NCBI GenBank assembly: GCA_964036045.1
Contig: OZ038382.1
Coordinates: 9,838,982-9,902,981 of the forward strand
Source: Eutreptiella sp. 'Long Island Sound 2002'
Lineage: Eukaryota; Euglenozoa; Euglenophyceae; Eutreptiales; Eutreptiaceae
DNA: 64,000 nt
Reading direction: 5' to 3'
Position 1 is the stretch's first letter. Every line of letters begins with the position of its first letter. The translations under genes were made by a program, and so were the position numbers. Shown one piece after another: positions 25,801 through 37,800 of this stretch. Under the pieces are notes generated by a model. It searched no databases and was not told where the DNA came from. It saw nothing but the letters and a program-made list of their open reading frames with translations.

Positions 25801-28800
25801 CAATTGCCCCTGTTCCATGATGATCACCGAAATTGCGCACCGCAGGATGAGCGTTCCCACAGCAAAGCAAGCCACTCCGACCCCATCCCCACAACCCACC
25901 GGTTCACCCCACGCCGGGCGGCACGCACCCACGGGCCGCAGGTCAGCGCAGATTCCGACTCCCTCCCTCACATCACGACGTCTCTGCTTCATGGTCAAGA
26001 CATGGGCAAGACACAAAACCACAGAAACAGTGTTGAACAATGGTCGGCGGTTGGTGGCGGTTGGTGGTTGGTGGTAATTGGGGGCTGTCCTTAAGGGCTG
26101 TCCTGAATGAAAAAAAGGGGTTCTTAAGGACAGGCCTGGCGGGGGTTGCAGTTTTCCACGAGAGCCTTTCGGGCACCGACCCTTGACCTCCGCCCTTCCA
26201 CACACTCTTTGTAGCCGCTGGAGTCGTCGTCTGGGAATTTCATATCCATGAACTTGAGGGCCTCCGCGGACAGCAGCACCCGCTGGCATTCCTCCAAACG
26301 TGCCATCTTCTTTTTTAGATGCGTCAAGTCGAGCTCGTCTTCCTGCGAAGCCATCACAAGGGTAACCCAGGGCTTCTTTAGAATAATTAAAAACCCGGGG
26401 GGGTGGTACCCCTCCCCCCAAACCCCCTCCCCCCCTCCCCAGACCAAAGTGACCATCGCGGGAAAAAACGAAATTTACAATAGGGAAAATCTGGTCAGGC
26501 CATTTTTGGTACACCAAGTTTTGGGTCCAAAACCCCCTCCCCCCCTCCCCCCCCCTGCTCAAAAGAAGCCCTGGGGTAACCCCATGTCCCAAACGGCGGC
26601 TCTTCAACGCGGCGGCCGGCGGGCAACCGATGATCGGCGGCCGCGGTTGAAGGGTGTCTCCGGGGATGTATTGGAGGCGAGGATCAGGGGGGCGGGGGTC
26701 TGGGACTCAAAAGTGGGGGGCCCGACAAGATTTTCCCACCGGTACGCTTCGTGTTTTCCCGCGATGGTCACTTTGGTCGGGGGGGGGGGGGTCCTACTAT
26801 GAGGCACGGCCATTCTAATACGTCCCTGGGTGTCCCCAGGCCTAAGTCCTACGTCCTGCGGTGTCTGACGGCCACTCGCCGACATGCAAGCGAATGACCA
26901 TCCCACCAGCGGTGCTGAGTCTCGGCCACCAATCCACGACCTTTGCGCGGGCACGCGAGTGGCGTCATCACCCTCTGCCAGGGATGTATAGGCGGGGGAG
27001 GCCGGGGGGGGGGGGTTAGAAGAGAGGAGGGGGGGGGGGGGTCTGAAACCCACATTTTTGTGCACCAAAAATAGCCCAAATCAATACTTCCTTTTGTAAA
27101 TTTCATTTGTTTCCACTATAAAATCTGGGTCTGGGGGGTGGGGTTTCGGGGGGGGGGGGGTACCCCCCCCTCCTCCTACCTTTGCCTTCGGCTCTCCTTG
27201 TGATTGTGCCGGTCAAGCCGCACCGTGCCCGGGCTCCGACCCCACCCCTGGGCTGTGGCATGCGGACGCCATGCGGGATCTGGCGGCTGCCGGGTAAGCG
27301 ACGGGCGGTTGCACCGCGACCAACACGGTCTTTGAGCGGCCCTTGACAGGCAAGATGTCCAAAAGCAAAAAGGAATCACTGCACTGGTCCATCGGGACGG
27401 AGGAGGGGCCCTCGACCCCCAATGCTTCGCTACCACCGCCTGAGCTCTGTGTGGCCGGCACCAGAGATTCGTTGTCTTGTCGTTGACGACCACCGTGCTA
27501 CCGGGCGCCTGGGACAGGGCCACGGCTTTACTGGTGACCGTGACCGGGGGGGAGGGGGATCAGAGGCCAACAAAATCGTTGTGTACCCGAAATCGTCCTC
27601 CAGTTTCGGGCCCTTTTGATAAATTTCATATTTTCCTGAGGAACAAGTTTCTGATGTGGGTGGGGGGGGGGGGGATCAGGCGGAGGAGCCCAGGCTGCCA
27701 TTCCGCCCCTCCTCCCCCCAAAGTAACGGTAAGCTGCGGCCTGGCCTCGGAGGACGAGGGGTTTCCGCCCTCCAAAACATTGTTTCATCCACCGAGACCC
27801 ATTTCCACATGCCACAAACTGCCATCTCAAACGTAACCCCCCTTCCCTCAGGCAACAACGTCCGCAGGTCCCGCCAACACATCGCGCTCCCCCGGTCGTT
27901 CTCCGTGGCCCGAGGATGTCACGCACGCGGCCCCGTGCATCGCCTCCTTTGCGGTGGTGCCCCGCGTGAATGCGACCCCATTCGAATCAGCAATCGATTC
28001 CGCAGCTCCGGGACGGGCCGCCAAGCCCACAACTGGGCAAGCCTCTGCCGGGGGTCCCATGCAAACTGCCGCTTTGTTGTGCCTGACTTTCGCCGGCGTC
28101 GGTCCCCTACGGAGATCGCAATTCCTGATTTGGGCTGCCCCCTACTGAGAGGTCCTGCCCCCTACACAACTCGCAAAACCCAATTTCGGGGCAATGTCGG
28201 GAGGGCCCGGCAATATAACGCCGAGGCCCGATGTAACGCGGCGGAGCCGCGGTGCCGCCCCCTACGGGACCGGGGCGCCCCCCTACGCGACCGGCAAAAC
28301 GCCAAAATCCCTCCAAATCCTACCCTCCTACGCCGCTGTGTTCCCTACGAGTAGCAGTGAATTCACTGTGCTGCGTGCAGTGCAAACGCAGGACATTGGA
28401 GGGGGGAGGGGGGTTGAGGGGTCGCCTCCCGCATTAGGGGGCCGGTGTCCGCATTTTGGGGGCTGAGGCACAGGAATCCTGTGCTCAGGCAACGCAAGGA
28501 CACGGCGCCCCCCCCCCACCCCCACCCTCCCGGAGGGGGACCCCGAGATGGCAGGAGTTACGTAGCCATTTTGGTTTCGGCCCCTCGTTGGGGTCCCCCA
28601 GACGGCAGGGGTCTGCTGGGGCCAGCGGTTCCACCCCCAGACATACCCCCCCCCACCCCCCCAGCCCCCCATCCCAACCCCAGGAAGGCCCTCCGAGCCC
28701 CAAGATAGTGCAGGGGAGTCCCGTGGGGCTGGGGTCTGGCGTCGGTGGAAAGGCAATAGTGAGCCCCCGCTCCCCCCCCATCCCCCCGCCTCTTTGGAGG

Positions 28801-31800
28801 CGGATGTCTGACGACTTTTTGTGTCGTCAAAACAGGGGACCGCCCCCCAATCTCACCGCCGGCCTGCGTCCGGATGCTGGTGAACATGCCACCGCGCATG
28901 TGCCCGCTGTCGCGCGTGCCTGGGGGGGGGGGGGGGGGCTTGGGCCTGGGGCAGCCGTCTGCCAACCAACGGCGGTTGGAAACGGACGGCCGTTGGAGGG
29001 AAACCTACGGCTGTTACCCTTGGCACTTTTGGGCAGTTTTTCGATGCAGTCTTCAACGAAAAACAAACAAACCGGGAACCCTGTCCTGAAGGATCGCCCT
29101 GCGGAAGGCCATGTGCGCCACAACACAGAGACGGATGCACAGCGTGCACCGGCACAGGCAGGCATCCTCACGGACACGTGTGCTCACAAACCTGCCGTTC
29201 TTGGCCGGTCTTTATGCCGCCGTACTTCTGGTTCATGATCCGCGACAGAGCGTAGTGCTGCAGCAACAAAAGGCTCCACGGTGGCAGGCCGACGGAAGGC
29301 AATGGCTCAGCGTTTCCCGGGGTTGGGCAAAATGGAGCCTTGGCTCCTCCACCGGACCGACCCACGCAATAACGGTCCGATTACCACCCCACCACCCCTT
29401 GGGCTAGGGGGGTAGGGTTGACCTAGTGAGTCCTGGGTGGAGTGACTGCATAGAGTAACGGCGTAGAGTATCGGCGTAGGCGTAGAGTAATGGGACAGAG
29501 CAATGGTCTAGAGCAACGGTATAGAATAATGAGAGCAACGGTATGGAGCAACGGTATAGAGTGACGCTATAGAGTAATTAGAGTAACGGTATGGAGTAAC
29601 GAGAGCAACAGTATCAAATGATGGTACAGAGCAATGGTAAAGAGCAACGGTATAGATTAACAGTACAGAGTAACGGGACAGAGCAACAATATAGAGTTAC
29701 GGTGTAGAGTAACGGTATAGAGTAATGACAGCAACGGTATAGAGTAACAGTATCGTGCAATGAGATCAACGGTATAGGATAATGGTGTTGCGTAACGGTA
29801 TAGAGTAATGAGACCAGAGGTGTAGAGTAACGGTACAGCGTATTGAGAGCAACGGAATAGAGTAACAATGTAGGGTAATGAGGGCAACATTACAAAACAA
29901 AGATATTGAGTAACGGTATGGATGCAATGTGTACAGCACTTTACGCAAACCGTGCAGCGTGTAACGACAGGACAGGATCGTGACTTTCTCATCAAGTGAG
30001 ACATCAAGCGGAAGAAGACATTTGCATGACGCCACAGAGGGCTACTCCTGTGCGCCACAGGCACCGCAGGGCAGGAATAATCCTCTTAAAATGCAGAAAT
30101 TGTGAAACTTGCTACTGGCTGAAACTGGCTACATCACCCCTGCCTTCTCGGGGTCCCCATGGTGGGGAGAGATTGACGTGGACAAAGAGCAGATGTGGTG
30201 AAAATGAGCAAAAAATGGACCGTGGGCGGAATGGCTACATAACCCGGCATTCCCCATCACCTCAACCCCCGAGCCCCAACACACACGGGTAAACGGGGGG
30301 GGGGGGGCTCAAAAAAGAAAAAAGAGTCCCCAAGGATGTATTACACAGTGTAGAGGGGTGGAGTGTAAAAAAGTAGGGAATACAATAACATAGAATTGCC
30401 TGCCTTGTTTGCTGTCGGAATTATTCCTAACGCGCGCCGCAAGCGCCGCAGGGGTGTAGCCCTCACGCACCCACACAGATTGGTGCCTCCGTGTGCCTTT
30501 CTGCAATGGCTGCGCACGGGACAATAGTGCGGGGCGTCCGCTTGCAGCCAGCCGCTTGGGGAGGGCCTGAGCACAGCAAGTTGAGCTGGTGCGGTCGAAT
30601 GACAAAGCCGCTTCACCACTGTAGGCCAGCACCCAGCCGGACTCCAGTCCGAGTCGCACCATGGAAAGGGGCGGCAGAAGGAGAAAATGGGTACCTCGTC
30701 CTGCTTCTGCACGGCTTTTGCATGCCTCCTGCGATGCTGCATCTCAGGAACACACCCGCACATGCCCCGGCCGCAACCAAGGCACGTAATACAGCATCGC
30801 ATTGATCGAGAGGAGGGTTCTCGGTTTGAGACGCAACCCCCCCCAAGGAGAAGTGGGCCGAATGCCCCTTGGGGAGGGGGGGGGGGGGTTCCTTGGCATG
30901 ACACCCGGTTGTGTTGTTGTCTGCAGCTGGTGGCCCCTTAGGGGGGGGGGGGGTTGGCACAAGGCCTCGGTATCTGATTGTTTGCCTTTGGCGCCCATTG
31001 GCCTCTCGCCACTGCTCATTCTGACCCTCTGTGGGCCCGAACGTGTTTTGGTTGTGTCAACGGAGCCCCTGGATGACTTGTCCTGTTTGACAACTCCGGG
31101 GTCGGCTGTCCCGGAGACGGGCTGTTGCCCGTGCTGTTGCCCAAGTGCATCCAGATGCACACTCCGAGTCCATGCTGGGTTTGCCGACTCCAGCACTGAC
31201 TTGAGCGCGCTGGGGTGTGCATCTGCAGGATAATTTTCCTGACAGGGGCTTCTAACAACCACAATGATTCTTTCCCGTTTTTCCTTTCCTTGTTCTCCTT
31301 CTGCGCTCTGCACCGTTTTCGGCGAGCGCGGTCTGCCCTGTCCTGTCACCCTCCTTGGTTCGTCCCTTTCCCCCCAGCCCAGTTTCTTCCCCGCCCTCTC
31401 CATTTTGGGGCATTGGGTGGCGGGGGTGCGTGTTGCTGTAGGGAGGGGGTAGAGGAGGGGGTGGGGGAGGGGGAGTGGGAGTGGGTTCGTCTCTCCCTGC
31501 CCCCTCGTTCCCCTTGAGGAGGAAGATCATGGCTCAAGGGGGCTCCTTGTTGGTGTCGGTGTGCTTGGTGTGGGTGGTTTTGGCCACTTGCTTCTGCTGG
31601 CCCACATATCCCAGTCTGTCCTGGGCGTAGTTGCATGCTGTTTGGGGGGGGAGGGGGTAGCAGATTGGTGGAGGAGAGCTATGTAAACACAAGTAACGAA
31701 ACATCGCACGGTCAACGCAACAAGTGATGCAGATGTGCCTCCATTGTAGACATTCTTGTGGCGGGCCATCATGCACTCAAATTTCCCTTCCGTCTTCGGC

Positions 31801-34800
31801 GCTAATGGGCTGGCATTATGCATTGATCTCCCTAAGCAATGCTGACCGTCCCAGTCTGTGTCTCCGGGTACCCCAGATCCCCCCCCCCCCCCCCCCACTA
31901 CCACGATTCGGCTGCGCTTGTGCTAGGCCAACAATGAGGGTCTCACGGTTGTCACACAAGCAAATGTAGATGTAGGTCTGCTCATTTCGTCATCCATTCA
32001 TCACCCATCTGCCGCCAAAACTCCCGTAATGTCTCTCGAAGTGGGCCGAAGGCCTCCAGGGCTGGGGGTGGGGGTGCCATAAAGGCTTGAGGGGGGGCTG
32101 GGATCTCGTACCCGGACCGAGGGATCGTCCCCCGGTGGCACTGATCACCTGAGGCCCCTGTTTTGCCGTCGGGGCTGTTTGGCAGGGATCACTCACACAC
32201 ACAAACACACGCACTCGCTCACTCACAGAAAAGGCAACCCTCTTGTCTGTCGAAGCGACAAGTACTGGGAGCAGCCTCACAGAAGGTGCTGCCCTCAGCG
32301 CAAATCATGCCCGTCCGCCATGGCCCATACCTCATACGACCCTTCGGTGGTCTTGGACAACACAAACTGCATGTACTCTTTGCCGGTGGTGTGAGTGCCA
32401 TAGGACGGGATGGAGGGGAGCACACTCTGCTGGATCGCGTCCGACACCATATCAAGGGCCGTCTCGGGGGCCTCTACCCGCCTGGACGCAGTGTACCGGG
32501 CAGACTTGCCACGGAGGCGGGTCGGGGGGGGGCAGGCGGAACAAAAGATGAGAGGACCATGCGCAGCACGTTCACACTTGTCATCACCTTTGGTTGGCCC
32601 GCAATATCTACGATTCCTGCAGCTCGCCCCCCCCTCTCCGCGAGAGCAACACCCAACTCCCAAAACTGGACGGACACAACACCTACTGACAAGGGGGCGT
32701 ATTTATAAAGGGCAAAGAAGGGCATGATTGCAAAAGTTGCGGAAACAGCTGCTACTGTTCTGACAAGGGCGTTCCTCTCGCAGGTTCAGCAGTGAAATTC
32801 AGTTGTTCCCAGTCAGCACCATTGATCCCAAAGTCCCCTACCCCCCCCCCCCCCCCCCCTGTGTGACATTCCGTCTGGTCTTTGCTCCTTTACGGGGCCC
32901 TGGACAGTCACCCGTTCTTCCCTTCGCATGTTGTGTAGGGTTGCTGCTTTCTGTCGGCCGCTGCGGCCGGTGCTCTTGCTGGTGTCGTTTCCGCGTTCGC
33001 GGAGCCCACTGGTTGGTGTGTTGGGGCTGTGCTGGATGTGGCAGGATGTGCAGTTTGCGCCTCAGTGGCGCCCAGTAAATGGCGTATTGAGGATGCACTG
33101 GTGGTTGCCAGCGTCGTTTGACTGTTTTTGCTGTCCACGCACCTCTGTCCACAGGCCGTCCATAGCCTGCCTCGCTGTGTTTCCGTGTGCGTGAGGCCCA
33201 GGTGCCCTGTTCCTCCATGTGTTGTCCCGGCCGTTCACCGTATGTCTTTTCCCCCTCACGGCTGGTCTGCCCCTGATGGGCTCCCGCTCCTGTTGCGCAA
33301 ACAGCCCATCTGGGCTGCGGGAGACACCCCCCACCTGATGCCGGTTGAGCAGGGGTTGCCCTGGCACCCGGTAGCGACGGGGCTGGCTGGCCAGGCCATC
33401 CCCATTGTTGTCGCTGCCTCCCATGCGCACGCTCTCCCATCCCCTCCATTCTGGTTCCCTGTCCTGGTTGCCTCTCCTGCCTTGCTGCGCCCCTCCTCCT
33501 TGTCTGCCGTGCTCGCCCTCGTTCCTCCTGGTGTGGCTCCCACGTCCTGTGTGTCTGTGTTGCTCCTCCCCCTGTCTGTGGTGCTCCTGGGTGCCCCTTT
33601 TGCGCACCCACTCCTGTCCCACCCGCCTGCCCCCCCCCGTACGCGGATTTCACGTCTCCGTATGACGTTGACTGTCCCGCACGCGGTTGCCCCCGCCCCC
33701 CCCGCCCCCCCAGATTCGCAGGTGCGCTCCGCAATCATGTTTCCTGATGCAGACTGCTTCTGTCAGCAGAAGGACAACTGTTCCACGCTCACCTACCACA
33801 ACATCCTCCGTCGACAAACAATGCAGACAATTTCCTCCTGAAAACCTGAATCATTGCGCACACCCGAAAGCGCCGGGCACACATACCCAGCCTTTCTGGC
33901 GGCTATCCGTTTTGGGATCTCCCCCCCTTGGCTGTGCATCTGACGCACAACACCGTAGTTGTGTGGCCGCACAGGGACGGCTGCAGAGAACTGTGCGATT
34001 CTCCTACTCCAGTTTTGAAATTTCCGCAAAACCCGAGCCCCCTTCAGTGGCATCGGCACGACATATGAAGACAGGCCATAGGAGAACTCTGCAAGCCTTG
34101 TCCTGAGATAGTTTCGCTTTGGGCACCTACTCTGGACTAAGTAGATCATTAGCAACACATGAATTTCTTGGCATGGGTCATGGACACTTTCGCAACGTCC
34201 CACCTCAGGCAAGCTGTCATAGTTGGCAACCAAGATTGACATGCAATAAAAAGTTGAGGGAATTTGTCTTCGGGAGATCCCCTCCTCGATAATCGCACCC
34301 ACTTTCAGGCCCATGAATATCGTGCCCGGGCTTCCTCCAATCTATTAGCCAAAAATAGCATTTTTGGGCCTTTCACACCGAGCTCTCCCCATTTTCCCAC
34401 AAAATCCCAAAAAATCCCAACGCTCCCCCCATTTTCCCCCATTTTGCCTAAATTGGCACATTTCTGAGATAATATCCCAGGAAAGTCCCAAGAGCCGGAT
34501 ATTCATGGCCCTGCACTTTGACTATATTTACGTCTTTGGCAGATTCTCCAGTGGGGAAGAGGGGCAAAAAAAGGCACGGTAGCACACCTGCTCCCATGCC
34601 ATCCGCCAAAAGAACTCGACCTACAAAAGAAAAGTGCATGGCCTGCGTCCTCCATGTTGGCCAGACTTCACTTGTTGGCCACCCTGTCCTTCTTACCATT
34701 TGCTTCAGGCTGCTCAACCCCTTCCTCTATGTACATCACGCGCCCCTCACTACTCTTCATCATTGCCCAAGTAGCAGGCAAGCAAGCACCAACTCCGTAG

Positions 34801-37800
34801 TCATGCACGAGAGGCCAAGAGAATATGTCACTTGCTGCACAAATGCCAGGCCCTTAAAAAATGCTTGATTTGTTCTCTCAACCCCCTCCCGTTCCCGTTC
34901 GTGGTGTTGCCCAAACGCTGTTTTTCTGAAATTCGGGGTCCGGGGTCACCTCCGGCCCATCGCGAAGGCTGTACGGTCAGGGGGATCTATCGCCCCCCAT
35001 CGCCCCTCTCCATTGGAAGCCTGGCGGCGCCATCCACGGGAACAGGGGCTCTCAATCCAAGACCTATTCCGAGCCCTATGCACCAACTACGTCAACGCCC
35101 ATGACTGTCACAAAGCCCCTTGACATTCTCACAGCAGAGTCGCATACCGCTGCCTCAGCACAGCCCAGCCACTGCACAGTCACCTCTGTTCTACCACCAT
35201 CCCCTCACCATAGTCACCGCCACAACCACTCCCACAACTGCGTCCACACCACAGACACATCAACACCATAGTCACTGCCACACCGCAATAACATCACAGC
35301 CACAGCACCAGGGCGGCTCCCCAGCCACACAACAGCCCCTGCCACACTAGAGCCATTCCCCAGCACTGTTACTTCCCAACAACAGCCACTTGCACACCCC
35401 AAGTCGAGTCGGATGGGCTGGAGCAGGCCTCTACCACCGGGACCAGTCAATACGGTGCTATCCGGATGAGGCAGGGGTACCACTGCCATACCAAGTTCCC
35501 CAGCTCAAGCCCCGTCTGGGGTCAGGCAGCTTCTGTACCGGCTGGCCTGTCTGGCCCTCTGAGTGCCTGTGTTTCCGCCAGACGTCCTGCCGTCGGACAC
35601 TTGATAGTGGGCTGACGGACAGTGGCGGCTGGCAATACCTGAGCTGACCTGGCTCCCTGGCCACACAACAGCCACTGCTACATTAGAGCCAGTCCCCAAC
35701 ACTGTTACCTCCGAGCAGCAGCCACTCGCACACCCCAGCCTCCACGATACTGTGGTCCACTGTCTCACCACAGTCACTCCTCAACCAAAGCTACTCAACA
35801 CCAGAGGAAGCCTGGCTCTTCCTCATTCCCCCTCCCTGATCCGCGTCTGCATCCTCTCGAATTCTGGCTGACAGCATGGCCCGAGCGCCACGCAGCTGTG
35901 GCGCGTGCTACCCGGGGTATTCCCTCTTCGCCCTCGCACAAGGGCGTGTTGATAGGCGCACCGTACACCCCCCCTTGAGAGCAATACCAAAGTCCCAAAA
36001 TTTGACGGAGCCAACGTTGCTCTCGCAAGAGGGGGGTGGGGGGTACGTTCGGGACCCACGTTTCCACGCCTGCTCCGCATTGTGCACGGGCCCTGGCCGC
36101 CCTGTACACACGTACAGACGGGCCGACATACGACTGAAGTGGAATCAGGACGTTGACATCAGCGCCGTTTTTGATCAAAAGGTTGAGGACCTCTGGCTCA
36201 CCGCTTTTGGCAGCCATATGCAGGGGCTGCTCGACGCTTGCAAAATCCACGTTCTGCCTGTGCAACAACGCGGGCACATGTATGTGTGCGGGGGGCACGG
36301 GGCAACAGCGATGGGCACCGGTGGTCCCTGGACGGATGGTCTCCACAGCGTGAGGCACGCCCCCCACGTGCTCTACTGGGCTCTTGATATACATCAGTCT
36401 TGAAGTCTTCATGCGACAACAAACAAATGCCACAGTAAAAGGCAGGGGATTGTTGTCGAGGGACTCCGCGGCATCCGAAACCACGGCGTCCACCTCACCA
36501 CCGTACACACGAATGGACAAACGGAGGTTGATTGGTCGACATGATTGCTGAAACACTGGTGGAAAGGGGCGCAACATGTAACTGTATGAGGGGGCACTGA
36601 GGTGGTACAGCCCCCCATCTTCGCGGTGTGAGAGGGCCGAGGGCCAACAAGGCGGCCCGGGGGGGGGGGGGGGGTTGACGAGGGGGGTCCGGTAGACTGC
36701 AACCAACCTGCCCCATGATCGGTGCTTGGCGCCAACTGATATCATGGGATGAAAAAATTTTGCCAAAAAATTTTCTCCGACGCCTTCATCTCTCGTTGTA
36801 AGTCCCCAGTGGCGTACTTTGCGGGGGGGATCGCAGAGTCCACACTGTAGCCACCCCTGCACCAGAATTCACGAGTGCTCACACTTTCGTCCGCAGGGTG
36901 TATCAAAAAAAAATGGGGTTGCGCATAGAGTCCTGCAAAAAATGCCAGACCAACTCCTGAGGGTCACAGCCCCGAGCATTTTGGTGCAACGTGGTGCGCA
37001 TGTTCAGGAGCGCTAGGTCAGGGAGCCCACATCCAAAAACTCCTACGCTCAACCTTTGAACCATTTCAACTGTCAGTAGCCATGGATCTCAGGGTATGAC
37101 AATTTGAAGAAGTGGATTCCTGGGACTGCACTTGTGTTTTGCCCTCATGATATTCGTGCCTCGCTTTCCATGCGCAACAATTTTTGTGTACGGTGATGGT
37201 ACCATCCGGGGGAGGAGGGGGGGGGGGGGGGGGTGGGGGGGAGGACTGTTGTGCACAGTGGAAGCCAGTACCATGGCTTGCACTTCGGTCTCGCCTCAAC
37301 TGTTGCCTGCATGGCTTACCGCAAAGCAACACCTGCTGCGCTTCTTCTGAGCCAGCATGTGCTCCTCCGTCAGTTGCACTGCAGCCCCGCCCTTGATCAA
37401 TGCGGCCAATGTGTCGTGACACTGTGGAGACGGAGGGCTGCAGGCGTGAAGATCCCTGTCAGGCCTGGAGACCTGGTCACACCTGGTCACACCTGGTCAC
37501 ACCTGGTCACACCTGCCGAGGCCAGTCCTTGGGCAATGGTGCTGTCCCTTGGGACAGATGACTGCATCTAAGTCGGCTGTGATTGATGCCCCTGAGGCAA
37601 ACGGGCCTGGGGGGGGGGGGTCAAAAAGGCCAAATAAATATGCCTCAGGAAGTTGTCTGCATTGCTTGGACGAAGTCACAGGGAAAAGTAGAGGCGACAG
37701 TGGGACAGCTGCTCACAAAGGCTGCTTCTGCCTCTTGGCGTCCCTCCGGTGCCGATGCCGGCCTGCTCCACATAAGACAGCGAAGTTTGGAGGGTGCTCG

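Larger units (their letters stand above)
32482..36131. other. Intron between exons 12 and 13
   Basis: About 3.65 kb containing a family J element, a long family A copy, a homopolymer-poor stretch (33.7-35.1 kb) with unassigned open frames and a 90-bp direct repeat (35314-35402 and 35651-35740, about 337 bp apart). It also holds a second small J element at 35974-36029. No ankyrin exon was recognised. Confidence 0.5.

Noticed and set aside
28140-28330. CCCCCTAC-rich stretch with GGCGGAGCCGCGG, considered as rRNA or a structured element
   Set aside because: No recognisable rRNA core sequence and no clear element ends.
29614-30064. Tyr/Thr-rich minus-strand open frames
   Set aside because: They are translations of the AGAGTAACGGTAT minisatellite.
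34518-34868. Plus-strand frame with KEKCMACVLH, considered as a transposase zinc finger
   Set aside because: Only one Cys pair, no further domain residues in frame and no element ends around it.
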